In this document: piece after piece, positions 1 to 11,195 of the stretch
Numbering within the stretch: the stretch's first letter is position 1
Layout of the letters: every line of letters begins with the position of its first letter
The notes under the pieces: generated by a model
Told to the model about the DNA's origin: nothing
Seen by the model: only the letters and a program-made list of their open reading frames with translations
Databases searched by the model: none
Position numbers and translations under genes: made by a program
Assembly: GCA_963693305.1 (NCBI GenBank)
Contig: OY855908.1
Span: 21,439,493-21,503,492 of the forward strand
DNA length: 64,000 nucleotides
Source of the DNA: Meandrina meandrites
Taxonomy: Eukaryota; Cnidaria; Anthozoa; Scleractinia; Meandrinidae
Direction of reading: 5' to 3'

Positions 1-59
1 TTTAAAATATGTACTTAAACATAACAATTTACAAGGCGATCTTTAACTAATTACTTTAC

Positions 60-134
<75 letters not shown>
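60..134. repeat. (GATA)n microsatellite
   Basis: About 18 perfect copies of the tetranucleotide GATA. It abuts a retroelement-like tail at 135-200, so it was probably seeded as the variable 3' tail of that element. Confidence 0.97.
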
Positions 135-200
135 CAACTTTATTTAAAGAGGGTAGCACGTGACAGAAAAAATTCTGATAAACCTGTGGCCCTCTATTCT
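135..200 (-). mobile_element. Retroelement 3'-tail fragment
   Basis: The stretch beginning CAACTTTATTTAAAGAGGGT and ending GGCCCTCTATT recurs at 46704-46768, there next to an (AAT)n tract. On the minus strand both copies end in AATAAAGTTG followed by a microsatellite, as the 3' ends of many non-LTR elements do. No coding part remains. The family is not identified. Confidence 0.5.
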
Positions 201-230
201 AAAAAAAATTACAATTTAAGATACAACTAA

Positions 231-442
231 TCCCCAGAGGCCGCGATCCTTCTGGTCTGCGCCAGGGATCGAGACCTCTGGCCGCTCCCAATTTTTGAGC
301 ATGTGCAGAGTACTCGTTCTGTGTTTTTAGCCAATCAGGTTTGTCATATTTGGTGAGTTCGTGAATCGCGGACCTCCGGTTTTGGAGGCGGCTAGAGGCC
401 TTGATTCCTGGCGCAGACAAGAAGGATCGCGGCCTCTGGGGA
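231..442. repeat. MITE-like inverted-repeat element
   Basis: The left arm (231-287, starting TCCCCAGAGGCCGCGATCCT) is the imperfect reverse complement of the right arm (386-442), with a ~100-bp centre. No coding capacity. No clear target duplication is visible, so the superfamily is unknown. Confidence 0.75.
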
Positions 443-2396
443 CGAAAATGGGCGAGTGAGGAATAAAAAACATGCCAATGAATCTTTTTAAATGGGATTA
501 AGGCCGCGCTGGACCCTTGCTCATTAATAAATTCATTAGCAATTTATTTTTACGGGGAGTCATGTTGTAAATGTTCAATTCTTCGAATTTTGAACACCGA
601 TTCTTTCGAAACTTATCAAGGATAATAGGGGTTGATGGAATTTTATCATGATTGTCGTTTTACTGAGAGATGACCGTTTACTTTGATGTTACAAGCTCTT
701 AAGTGTTAATCTGCAGATAATGCGATTTTGTGTCCAGTTTCCAGCTAGAATAGCGCACCAAATTAAACGACTATATAACCTAGTGGTAAATCACAACCTC
801 TTTTGTGTTCTGGTGAGAACGAAATTCTCGAATTCAATAATTACTAGGAGTTATTGGCTCCTAAGAGGGTAAAAATGTGAAATCTAAACTTTGAAACGTG
901 CTATCTTCTTTTTGAAAAGGGATTTTAAAAATCCGTTTTGACCAGAACACAATAGAGTACACCAAGTTTATGTTCCCTGCAAATCAAGTCATGAAATTCT
1001 GTATCGGCGGAGAAAACTTGGACACAAAATTGCAGGTTTTGAGGCTTCCGAAGACCTTCCGACTCGGTAATGCATGATAATAACATGCGCCTTTCAAAGC
1101 TGTGAATCTAATTATGATAATTCGCTACATTCCAGCGCACGTGCAGCAAAACTGAGAACAATGACGTTGCAATTGATCGCGTTCTTTTTTGTCTTTTTTG
1201 CCTAGTGGTGTGACATGAGGAGGGGGACATTTCGGTAATTTCAATCTTGAATTGCGGTATTGCGGTATTCTCCAAACCTGCGGGATGCGTTTTCTTTCTG
1301 TTTCGGTCGACAATAGTCCGTATAAAAACGTACTTTTTCTAGACCATTTACAGCCTTCTTTTGTTACGCATTTAAGCTTAAATCTACAATTCTACTGTTT
1401 GAACAACCAGTTTTATGCCGTGTCATTGTTTCCACGGTCGCACCGCTCGTTTTTGCCTCTTTTTTTGCCCTCGCGTCAACGAATCCGCCAGCTATACAGG
1501 CTTACTATGAAATTGTGAACAGCGATCAGTTTCAAATAAAGCTAAAAAAATGGCACGAGGCAGCCCATAAGGAACTTTAGATTACGAATAGTACAGATTG
1601 CAATATTAAATTTTGCAGTGCGCGAACGATAGGCTAGGATAATATATTGTCACAAGCCGGAATAATTTTTTTGGATGTTTTTTGATCTTGTGAGATCTAA
1701 AATTCATTATTTGCATTACATTTGCCCTTTTTATTTTAGGTTTGTAGTTATGATTGGCACTGATTATTGAAATCAGAAAAAAATGAACAAAAACACATTT
1801 ACCACAACTTGGTTGACTAACACGGATCAAAAAGTGTTTATTTTTGTTGATAAAAAAATCAATGTTTTTTATAAAAAAAATATATAAGGCCTTTCTGCAA
1901 CAAAATCATGAAGTAACTGATTACGAATCGAATCTCTTTTTTATATTGCGTTGAAATGTCTATTTAATTAATTACAGCTTTTTCTACCTTATATGTAGAA
2001 GCCTGACAAAAACTTTTTCCTGGACTATTTACATCAACAGCGAAGTTGAATTAAATTCAAGACGAGATACTGATAGTCATGCTGTTACAAAACGTCTCTG
2101 CCTTTTCATTCAGGTTGGAAGACTTTTACTGTGAAGAATTTTTCTTGTGTACATTACACGAAACTTGATTTTTTTCAATTGACTTTAAACTGTCGTTGTT
2201 TTCTTGCTTTTTGGGTTTTGGTCCTCGCTAGCTTTTCTTTTACTTGATCCCGTCGACACAGTTGTTGGTTCTCTCACAGGCAATCCTTGTGGATGTCTTG
2301 GCGAAGCTATCTCTGGAAGAAGGCAATTAAAGTAAAACCATTTCAGGTTTGGAAACGTTTTCGTCTCCCAAAACTGTTTGCTGTACTCTATACGTT

Positions 2397-3318
2397 CTAT
2401 ATGTGTAGTCCAGAAGGTGTCCAGACAACATAGTCACACCATTCGTATCCGGTAATGTGGAGCTGGCCTTGCACTTGATACATATGGTGATGATTCTTTT
2501 TCAGTGCTACTTTCCCGCTTGAGTTCACTTCAAGGGGAAAACTCTTTGATCTTTTTGCTGCCTCAAGCGGAGAGTAAGCTGTTTCCCCCTTCCTTATTGC
2601 AGAATACGGACATTTTACTTCAGTAAGTCCTTTGGCGAGACCCGTCGGGAGAAGCGGCAAGGTAGCCTTGCTCTTTACAAATAAAGAGCCCAGCAGGATT
2701 TACTTTATTTCCGGTCGTCTTGCAGTATTCGTCAATTGCAACTTTCTCGTGGTCTTTTCCCCACCGCAAAGAATCACTTGAAATTGACTTTGGGTAAAGG
2801 ATTTCTTTGACTAGTCTTGAACAGGGAGTTGTTTTCCGTCTTTTGCATATCTCTCCAAATCGTGACGCTGTTAGCCGATGTTTTCGCATTTCGTGCCAAA
2901 GAGAACAGTCACTTTACCGCCTTGTCTCGACTTCAATCTTACTAATTTCTTCGGTAGACAAGTTCATTCGTTCGGCGTTCTCCGCGCACAGTTTTTGTAA
3001 TTTGTCGGGCTCCATTTCAACTTGCTGGGCGTTGTCCCCATAATCGTTTGAAGACTTAGAAGAGCACGGACTGGTGGCCGGGGTAGTTTTAGATTTTCTT
3101 CGCTTTTCTTTGTACTGATCGGTGGCTTGGCGTTCTCTATCTTTTTTTATTTTCTTTTCAATGTTGTCACAATAGGCTTCCAGCACTGGGCCTGTTTTTT
3201 CTCCAGTGATCGACTCCCATTTCTTTGCGTGCCAACCTGCTCCGTGTTGATAACAAAGCGCCGATCCATAACATGTAAATGTAACAGAAAGTAATGTCAC
3301 TAGTACATTATATTCCAT
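2397..3318 (-). pseudogene. YqaJ-like nuclease C-terminal part of the same transposon gene
   Basis: After a lysine-rich linker (3170-2914) the minus strand encodes a YqaJ-type viral-recombinase/exonuclease fold: RLTASRFGEIC, RWGKDHEKVAIDEY, then YLAASPDG, and in another frame TEVKCPYS and MYQVQGQLHITG. SPDG, EVKCPYS and the Q-x-QGQL helix are the conserved metal-binding and active-site blocks of that family. A frameshift near 2660 separates the SPDG and EVK blocks, so the nuclease is not translatable in one frame. This is the C-terminal continuation of the transposase fragment upstream. A fused DDE-like domain and exonuclease is the expected architecture for this cnidarian element class, by family knowledge. 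Confidence 0.78.
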
Positions 3319-3567
3319 CTGTACTCACATTCTTGAAACTTGGCATTGCTAACAAATTTTTTTACAGCGTTATATTTCCAGGCATTTCATTTCCACGATG
3401 ATTGAGCGCCACATTTGATTCAAAAGGGTGGGGGATCTAACATACTAAATAATAACATATGTATAATATCAGATAACATTCAGAAAGTACCTGTTCTCAA
3501 ATGACCCTCGTTGGATCCTGTTGAGCTGTTTCCCCCCGTTAAATTTGGCGTTTACCGACATATACGT

Positions 3568-5190
3568 CTAAGCCAGATTGCTTGTTTTGTTGGTTACGAG
3601 CTGTCCTGCCAGACTGACAATGCAATCTCCTTTCTGCAATATTGCATTCATAAGACCAGCAGGGAGCTTATCAAGCACATATTGGCCACCGAGACGAGAG
3701 TTTTCTTCATCTTCCTTGTTGATGTCATCATCTGCGATACTGTCAAGTTGATCAGCGATTTCACAAAGCAGAGAAATCTCCTCAGTTACATCACCAACGT
3801 CGGTTTCGTGTACAGGAGCTTGTCTTGACGAAAATAAATCGCAGTCACCAGTTAAAGTAGCTTGTTTGACCTTGCAAAATGTGGGACTGCACTTCCTGTG
3901 ATAGCCAAACACGTGATACGGACCATTCCTCAAATCTTTCCGTAACGCTTCTTAGTACATTGCCGGTACTTGAGTGCATCCTTATTGCAGCTCTTGCGCC
4001 AGCCGCTATTTTCTTAATCTTAACTTTAGAAAGCCCATACCTTCCTTTCCATTTAGAATGAGAGTCCATTAGGTCATGCAATGATTTGCGATAACATCGA
4101 ACTGCATGATTTGCACATTCAATTTTCTTTACGCGCCTACCATACAATGGAACGCTGTCAACAATAGCCTTGTGTACACTACTGTCCCCGTCACCAATAA
4201 GCCCAATATAACGAACACCATGCGTCAATTCACTCTGCTTAAACCCTTCAACGATAATGTCTTTCTCCATAGCTGACGAAGACTCACTCCAGTTTTTGTA
4301 GCACTTATGAGTCTAAGGTGATTTATTCTTACGTTCAGCAATCGCACAAATACTACAATACTTATTCCGGACACCGAGGAACAACAACTTTTTGGTGCGC
4401 TCCCCGATAATGATAGCCACACCCGACTTGGCGGTGTACCGATGTTGAAAGCTCCTCATTGACCACCCTCCATCTACAATTACGTTAATTGCGGGGACAT
4501 CCTCATCTTTGACACCTGCTGCTTCTGCAAGCTGCCTCTCTTCCTTCCCGGCCTCAATCATGTCAGAGGTTATAGCTTCTTTCCACAAAGCTCCGATCTG
4601 ACTCTCAACTTTAGAGAACGTTTTATTGTCAGGAGATGGTATATTCAAAGTAGACAAGACTTCCTTCATATTAGCATAACCACCGCCAATGCTATATTTA
4701 TGCTGTGACGCATTTGCTCACTCGGACCTTTCGATTTTGGCTGTGTTTCCACGGCCAAAGTCATACCGCAACCATCGCACCTAAACTGGATGACGCAGCC
4801 CAAACCCTTGCGCTCAATTTCCTGTACCATACGAGGTTTTCCATCACTGGGACAAACCGAAGCATGGTTGATAACACTTTGAAGTGACTTCCCAAAGTGT
4901 TTCAAATTAACAATTCTGTTTCCTGTCAAGTTGAAACTTGGACTTTTTCTCTTACGTTGCTTCGAACTCTGACCAGAAAGCAACGTTTCTTGCACTCGCT
5001 TCAGCTCCAACGCAGCCCTTGCAACGAGAGATTTATCCTTACTGTATTTTTTTTTAATTCTTCCCGACTTGCGGTATTTCGTTCCTCTAGACGTTCTAGC
5101 AATAATCGCAAGAAACTGCCACGCGTGCCAAACGCTGTTTTGATTTGCATTGCATATTCTTGAAATCGAGAAAACAATATGCGCTCAGTC
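3568..5190 (-). pseudogene. Mutator-like transposase domain protein (N-terminal and core part)
   Basis: The minus-strand translation resembles the Mutator-like transposase domain found in many cnidarian and arthropod mobile-element proteins. In order: a basic N-terminal region with LTGNRIVNLKHFGKSL (~5010-4870); a CDGCG cysteine motif; VIVDGGWSMRSFQHRY, with a candidate catalytic Asp (~4480-4430); GVRNKYCSICAIAE; and IGDGDSSVHK, with a second candidate Asp (~4200-4170), followed by IECANHAVRCYRKSLHDL. The copy is dead: a frameshift near 4680, an in-frame TAG at 4313-4315 and another frameshift near 3930. It would have cut and moved the element at 502-5394. An intron probably lies between about 3306 and 3491, with a minus-strand donor CAG|GTACTT and an acceptor ending CTAG. 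Confidence 0.75.
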
Positions 5191-5398
5191 GCAATTTCTA
5201 TGGTTTGTTATAATACTTTAATTGCAAGAGTTTCGTGCCACGAAGAAGAATCACTCGAAATTTGTTTATCGAATAAATCATTAAGAATAAATTTAAATAA
5301 TAATCTCTCGTATAATTTCGGTGTCAGTCGTTACGATTCGTGCATACGTTTTAAATAAATACATACACAATGAGAGCAAGGGTCCAGCGCGACCTTCA

Positions 5399-5744
5399 GT
5401 TATTTTGAGGATCAGCTGACAAATCGCGAAGGAGCCCTGGTTTCCATCAGTGACCTCTTTTAAGTTTTTTTTTCCAGGTTTTTTTTTGCTTTAGTTCTGT
5501 TCATTCCCATGGAATGACCAGACGCGACGGAGCTTGATCTGTTTTTATCCGCATAATATTTTTTATTACTTTTATGTCTTTTTGCACCCTTTATTGTACA
5601 CGTCTCTTCTATTTTTGTCTATCAATCTAATTTCATCCCTTTGTTCTACCAAAGTTTCCAATGTTGCAATCGTCTATTACCATTTTTACTTTGCTTTTTG
5701 AGCCCCTGAAGGATAGTTCTGCCTAACCGAAATATATACCACTT
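5399..5744. other. No recognisable feature
   Basis: AT-rich single-copy-looking DNA between the TTAA transposon and the next dispersed repeat. No ORF, RNA gene or repeat structure is visible. Confidence 0.5.
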
Positions 5745-6115
5745 ATTAACCAAGAGTGAGGTCATTTCAGTGAAATCTCAGACCGAGATTTCCCTGTCAT
5801 GACCGAACGGACGAGGTTAATAAGTTATTTATTATATGGCCTTTTTAGCGCTGAAAAAAAGGGAAACGTTTGTCAATATCCGCTTGCGCGCGCATGAGGT
5901 CATTCGAGGTCATGTTCACTGAACCGAAACGAACCCGGCCATGCGATCGAAACCAGAAGAAACGGTTTCTTTGGCAATGAGGCAATTTTTGTCTTCATTA
6001 CGCCAAGATCTAGGGTAAATTTAACCCACTTTAATTTTCACAAAACAAACTGACCTGTGTTTACAAGTGTTTGACCCTTAAAAAGTTATAAAAAGCTAAG
6101 GCAAAGATCGGCCAA
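5745..6115 (+). repeat. Dispersed repeat, copy A
   Basis: This ~370-bp stretch starts CTTATTAACC and includes CGAGGTTAATAAGTTATTTA and TTTTTATAACTTTTTAAGGG on the opposite strand. It is repeated in inverted orientation at about 15110-15500. The outer part is itself palindromic around AAATCTCAGACC/GAGATTTCCC. It is probably a palindromic DNA-transposon relic. No coding sequence. Confidence 0.7.
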
Positions 6116-6424
6116 GTTTGTGATTGACACACGTGGGGAGAACTTGCAGTGATTTCAGTGAAATTTGCGATGTATCAGTCTCGCTTAAAGCGGTCCTCTC
6201 GACTTCGTGACAAAAAATACTTTTCTTTTATTTTTTGCCTGTGAAAAGGGTTTGGTCCATACATTTAAAAAAGCAATACCTTATTTTCTTATTCTTTATT
6301 TTCGCCTTGCTACAGGCCAAAATTGAATTTTGGCCGATCTGGGGCCGCCGGCGGTATAGGATTTTGTGAAACGCGCTACGTCCACAAAAATACACTTCAC
6401 GGAATAATATTTGGCACAAATTCT

Positions 6425-8263
6425 CAACCTCGTTCCCAGGGTCCTCTCTATATCTCCAGAGAAAGGACCCTGGTTGCGGCTGCTCACGTGATCTGCTAGA
6501 TTTCAGCAGATTCCAAAGAAATGATTTAAGGGAGGGGTGGGAAAGGTAAAAATTGTCTTAACTTAGCTGAAGTACTAAGCCCGGTAGGGAGTGGAAATTG
6601 TAACATTAAAATGACATCGCTTGGAGTGCGGGAAAACCTTTGTGTTTTCGGTGAGTCTTTTAACGAGAATGTCGACTCGGAATTTTCAAGCGACTCCAAA
6701 AAAGAATTCTGAGGTATCTGTCCCGGCAACTCCGAAAAAGATTTTTAAAGCATCAGTCCCAGCAGATTTTAGTACATTGCAGGCTGTGCAAAGCAGTTGG
6801 GGACAGGACATGGTCAAATAACCTTTTTTCACGGGCAAATCGACCACTGCTGGCTGCCGCATCGATGCCGCAGAAGATATCTTTGTCGGGTCAAACTTTG
6901 ATACAAGATAAATATATAGATTTAAGATAAATATGACCATAAATATATAGATTGTTTAATCATTTGCTTGAGTTTACAATGTTTCTTAACAAGTGGCCAC
7001 AATTTTTATAAGCGTATACAGTTGCCCATATAGGTGCAAGCAGAAGTTATGGACTTCTGGTGCAAGATAAATTTAAAACTGAATATCTTACGGCAGAATA
7101 AATTTGCTCACAAGAAAATGAATTATCTCCAGGCACAACAGAATATACTCACGGCAATAGAAGTTTCTTTTTGACACATGCCTTACTTTTCTGGCCTGTA
7201 CTGAACTGGCTCTCATTAATAAAACTTTTCTCCGTTAATATCTTGCCGTGACGTGTGCTTGATGAAGGCGAAGAAATTTGTTTTGATTTTACTTCAAAAC
7301 AGACAGGCGTAAGTTAATTTTGGTCAAGTCTTTCTGTTTGCCGTCGCTTCGAAAAACTACACCTGTATAAACTGTACGAGTTTCTTTTAAGAAAATTCAC
7401 GGCTTAAACGGAAGCCAGAATAGTACGGTGGCCCACAACTCTCGCAGCAACAGCGAATCTCGCTGCAAAACAAAAAAACACACAAAATCAACTCACAGCA
7501 AAATAAAAACAAAACTTTTTGCAAAACAGACTCTCTTCGGGGCTAAAACGCGGCAAAAAAAATCAGTGAACTCATACTTATACCACAACAAAGAAACTCA
7601 CGGCAAAGCAAACACAAGTCACGGCAAAACCAAACGAACACACGGCACAACAACGAAACTCACAGCAAAATAAACTCAACTCTCGGCAAATGACAAACTC
7701 AAGTCAAGACAAAACAATGACAACTCGCTGCCAAACAAAATGAACACAACAAAGATTGAAAGAAACTCACAGCAAGTAAGTACTTACTTAGCAAAACAAA
7801 CTGAGGTCACGGAAAAACGAAACGAACTCCTTGCACAACAACAATACTCACGACAAAAAAAAACTCAACTCAAGGTAAAACAAACTCATTGACCTGCTAT
7901 CCCTCTGGGACAACATTCGAGGCAAAACCTGGAAGAACAAGGATTTTCCGTTCCGTGTTGAAAGCACTGCCACCAAGTCTTTTTTTAGAAACAAACTCTC
8001 CGAGCAAATAACCTGTTTAACCTTCAGGATAATGCTGTAATAGTCAGTCGAAAGGAGCGCGGATTGAACACAGCTTAGAAATTCAGCTTAGAAAATCCCG
8101 CCTACATTTATCCCTCCCCCAGATAGTATGTGTTGTACTGTCGACAAAATTTTGTCGAGGAGCAGCCCTCCCTGCGGTTTTGGTTTATCACCAAGATCAC
8201 GTGACCAGCCGCAACCAGGGTCCTTTCTCTGGAGATATAGAGAGGACCCTGGGAACGAGGTTG
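6425..8263. mobile_element. Non-coding TIR element with 9-bp target duplication
   Basis: The ends are near-perfect 73-bp inverted repeats (6425-6497 and 8191-8263), each beginning CAACCTCGTTCCCAGGGTCC and each containing its own internal palindrome. ACAAATTCT is present immediately outside both ends (6416-6424 and 8264-8272), a perfect 9-bp duplication. A 9-bp target duplication with long inverted ends fits a Mutator-like non-autonomous element. The interior has no transposase. It contains a degenerate A-rich tandem array at 7430-7890. Confidence 0.88.
7430..7890. repeat. Degenerate minisatellite, ~15-20-bp units
   Basis: Loose tandem copies of an AACTCACGGCAAAACAAA-like unit (for example ACTCACAGCAAAATAAACTC and CACGGCAAAGCAAACAC). 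The long open frame across it only reflects low T content on this strand. It lies inside the element at 6425-8263. Confidence 0.75.
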
Positions 8264-8272
8264 ACAAATTCT

Positions 8273-9239
8273 AAGATACACTTACTGAGTTCACTGACGA
8301 AACGAGGAAAATTTTTACAAAATTCTAAGCATTCCAGCGTTTCTGAAAGTCACCGTACTCTGCGGTCTCTATTCACACATTCAAACTAAGGTAAATACAA
8401 GAGAATAAAACTCAAAAGTTTCAGCGTAAATTGGGGTCAAAAAGCACGTAAATGTTTTTCTCTTACCTCAATGAACCGTTTTTTACTTTCAAACCGGTGG
8501 GTATCTCGTTGGATTGCACGCGAGAACAAATATAAAATCTGCCAAAATCAGTGTGTTTACATAATTGTCGCTCGTGCCAAAGTTCATTTGCATAACCTCT
8601 GCACTCGATGAAAAACTTCTTCAACCGTCCAAAATCGATTGATGACCTTCAGAATATAAGGAATTGCTTTTATGAATATTCCCATACCACACATATCCAG
8701 GGCAGAGGAAAATTTTTGTTCAAGATGATCACAATGCTCGCGGCGAGCGAGACTCTACAAAGTAAATATTGACGGTTACACAGGTCGAACTTGTCCCAAA
8801 AATGTAAGTTCACTTTTTCTCCACTAGTCCAGGCATTTTGTAATCAGACCTGCTACTAATTGCAACAGAAGCTTTCTCATCGTAAACCAGTTAGAAATAG
8901 CCTATACATTAACATACTAAAAGTCTCTAAAGATTCAAGCGTGGGAAAGCCTCCAAATAAGACCAACGTCTAACTCGCTCTCTGCTGCAACATGAAAACG
9001 AGGCTATAAACCGGAAGTTGCTGTTTACGGCTGTTTATTGGTATAAATCATGCCTTTCCTTTGAAATTAAGAACATACTATTAGTACAATGTTTCCTGGG
9101 CCTTAATCTTAAAATAAAGACCCATAAAAGAACAACTTTAAAATGCTGAGTTATTTGAAAGTTTACATTTTCCAAGACACGTTTATCCCTTATCTTCACG
9201 CTAGAAATAGAATCATTCTTGAATTGTAATCTACACATG
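8273..9239. other. No recognisable feature
   Basis: About 1 kb of AT-rich DNA without convincing ORFs, tandem repeats or terminal repeats. Confidence 0.5.
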
Positions 9240-9720
9240 CTATATAATTAAGTCTTCCGAATCTTCACTTTCGTTGTCCAGGGCGGTGGTAGAGTTCGTG
9301 CACGCGGACCCTGCTACTGCTTTACTTGTAGATAGACGCGCAGGCTGTGGAATCGGGCCACTGCTGCACTTGGGGGAGATTCTGTGGCTGCCGTATATGA
9401 GATGTCTTTGCTGCAAGTTTCTCAAAGTACCGCTGATACCTGAGAGAGTCAAGACCAACCCTTGGCTTTCCACCGAAAAGTGCTTTTTCACCTGCAGCAA
9501 CAACGTCAGATACAGCCGAATGGCAGCTGAATGTGTTAGCTTGCTCTCTGAAGCAATGTACATTCTCAAATTTCTTTAGCGCCGTTGCCTTGCCAACTTG
9601 ATACAGGCGCGAAGTGGTGTCGCAGCTGGTCATGGCGTGAAGAAACAGGAGATTCCTGCAAACTTCCCTACCAAGCTGATCTTTGACTTTCTTCATATGC
9701 CAAAACCGTGCCCCTCTCGC
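9240..9720 (-). pseudogene. Decayed gene fragment of unknown family
   Basis: The minus strand encodes NLLFLHAMTSCDTTSRLYQV, then AAGEKALFGG, LDSLRYQRYFEKLA and LPQVQQW in a 124-residue frame that breaks near the 3' side. The last part continues in another frame, ending in an acidic NESEDSEDLII tail and a stop at 9240. The FLHAMTSCDTTS block and the downstream VQQW block recall uncharacterised repeat-encoded proteins common in invertebrate genomes. I do not assign a function. At least one frameshift makes it a relic. Confidence 0.55.
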
Positions 9721-9906
9721 GTTTGCCTTTGGCTCTGGTCTAAAATAGCATCATCGCATCCTTACCTAAAAATTATTGGCTTACACAATAATCTCGCCGG
9801 TGTTACATTTGATTTCTCGTTTGTCATTTTTGCAAAGTTTATTTTTTCAATATAGACTTTGAATTGAGGTACAACCTCACATGCAGTCTATCTCCTAATT
9901 AGTTTT

Positions 9907-10143
9907 CTATCTCCTAATTAGTTTTCTTGGAAGGGCAGACTTTCTTTTACTCTTCTTCTGTGGTGGTTCTTTCTTGTTTTCTTTCCCTCTTTGTTTAGCA
10001 TGTACCATGTACGTGTGATACAGTGTGTGTCCCCCCTGTGTTCCAAAAATCTTTGCAACCGCTGTTTTTCGGTCAATTCCCTCGTTCTCCATTAGATATA
10101 ATGTCATGAGCTCTGGAAAAAGAACGGTGCTGATCATTTCTTT
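9907..10143 (-). pseudogene. Short basic C-terminal gene fragment
   Basis: The minus-strand frame reads STVLFPELMTLYLMENEGID, then GGHTLYHTYMVHAKQRG and a lysine-rich tail (KKEPPQKKSKRK), with a stop at 9907. Upstream it runs directly into the inverted Penelope fragment at 10144-10212, so the two are joined only by insertion. The acidic/basic layout and clean stop suggest a genuine former C-terminus. The family is unknown; it may belong to the same relic as 9240-9720. Confidence 0.4.
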
Positions 10144-10287
10144 GTCGTCAACATATCTGCGATAAAATAAAATTTCAGAGCCTTGAAAATTTTCCAACCA
10201 CAGTTTTTCATGGGGCATCATGAAAAACTGTGATTGGAAAATTTTCAAGGCTCTGAAATTTTATTTTATCGCAGATATGTTGACGAC
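10144..10287. repeat. Head-to-head palindrome at the Penelope element 5' edge
   Basis: Positions 10144-10212 and 10219-10287 are reverse complements apart from one or two mismatches, around a 6-bp centre. Each arm encodes the same reverse-transcriptase segment, GSEILFYRRYVDD, once on each strand. This inverted duplication sits exactly at the 5' truncation point of the Penelope element. Such 5' inversions are known for this class. Confidence 0.9.
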
Positions 10288-10869
10288 ACTTTTTGTTTAT
10301 TTCACTCGGAGCACGATGCCGTTATATTATTTGACTATATTAACTCTAGGCACCCCAACATAAGGTTTACTATGGAAAAAGAACTTAATCGCAAATTACC
10401 CTTTCTGGATGTTCTTATTGATAATAGTGATACTAATTCTCTTCTAACTAGAGTTTACCGCAAGAAAACCTTTACTGGGTTATTAACTAATTATTTTAGC
10501 TTTACCTCGTACTCGTACAAAGTAGGTCTCATTAGGACTCTTGTTGACAGGGCCTACAAAATCAATAACACCTGGTTGGGGTTACACGAGGACATAACCA
10601 AACTTACTGAAATTCTCAAAAAGAACCTTTTCCCTGCCCATTTAATTGAAAAAGTGGTTAACCGTTACATAACTGGGACCCATAGCAATCATTGTCCCCG
10701 AGTCTCCCTCCCTACCACTTCGCCCACATTTTACTTTAAGCTGCCGTACATAGGCCATTTTTCTGTCGTCACTCAAAAAAAGATTCGACACTTAATCAAG
10801 CGCTATTGTAATGACTTAGACATCAAACTAGTTTTTCTTCCTTTAAGATCGGCAACTTTTTTGGTGTGA
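10234..10869 (+). pseudogene. Penelope-type reverse transcriptase, C-terminal part
   Basis: The translation contains the catalytic YVDD box (FYRRYVDDTFCLF) at residues 12-25, then the thumb-like blocks RFTMEKELNRKLPFLDVLI and TRVYRKKTFTGLL that characterise Penelope-like reverse transcriptases. The fingers and the N-terminal palm are missing because the copy is 5'-truncated. The frame stops at 10867-10869. The true continuation (GNFFGVKDPIP) is in another frame, so one frameshift near 10845 separates polymerase and endonuclease. In an intact element this enzyme copies the element's RNA at a nicked target. Confidence 0.88.
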
Positions 10870-11195
10870 AAGACCCTATCCCCGGGGGGCTTCATTCGCG
10901 TGTGGTTTACAAGTTTACCTGTGCGGGCTGTAATGCCTGTTATGTCGGCGAAACCACCCGACATTTTTTCACACGCGTACGTGAGCACTTAGCCGTAGAT
11001 AAGGCCTCTCATATCTTCAAACATCTTCAGAATTCGGAACGCTGTCGCGCCTTATGTACAATAGACTGTTTTCATATTTTAGATCACGCCACTACCAGCT
11101 TTCAACTCAAGATAAAGGAGGCTATCCATATTCAAAAAGAACAACCTTGCCTCAATCAACAATTACACCATGTTAATCTAAAATTATCCTTTTAA
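10866..11195 (+). pseudogene. GIY-YIG endonuclease domain of the Penelope-like element
   Basis: The frame contains VVYKFTCAGCNACYVGETTR, a GIY-YIG nuclease signature with the cysteine pair often seen in Penelope-like elements. It continues through HFFTRVREHL to the C-terminal block IKEAIHIQKEQPCLNQQ and a natural stop at 11195. There is no natural ATG start. It is the fused C-terminal domain of the polyprotein, now one frameshift away from the reverse transcriptase. It nicks target DNA to prime reverse transcription, by family knowledge. Confidence 0.9.

Larger units (their letters stand above)
502..5394 (-). mobile_element. TTAA-type DNA transposon with YqaJ/Mutator gene
   Basis: Terminal inverted repeats bound this element. 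The left end (502-522) and the right end (5374-5394) share GCGCTGGACCCTTGCTC, with one mismatch over ~21 bp. The left flank is TTAA (498-501); the right flank is TTCA (5395-5398), read here as a TTAA duplication with one later mutation. The right half carries a minus-strand transposase/nuclease gene (2397-5190), now broken. The left part (502-2396) holds no recognisable coding sequence. The subterminal sequence at 5350-5376 recurs at 50210-50233 in a second related terminus. TTAA targets are typical of Kolobok and piggyBac; the protein matches neither name with certainty, so the superfamily stays open. Confidence 0.8.

Noticed and set aside
7428..7673. Lysine/threonine-rich ORF
   Set aside because: It arises from the A-rich degenerate tandem array and has no domain or start context.
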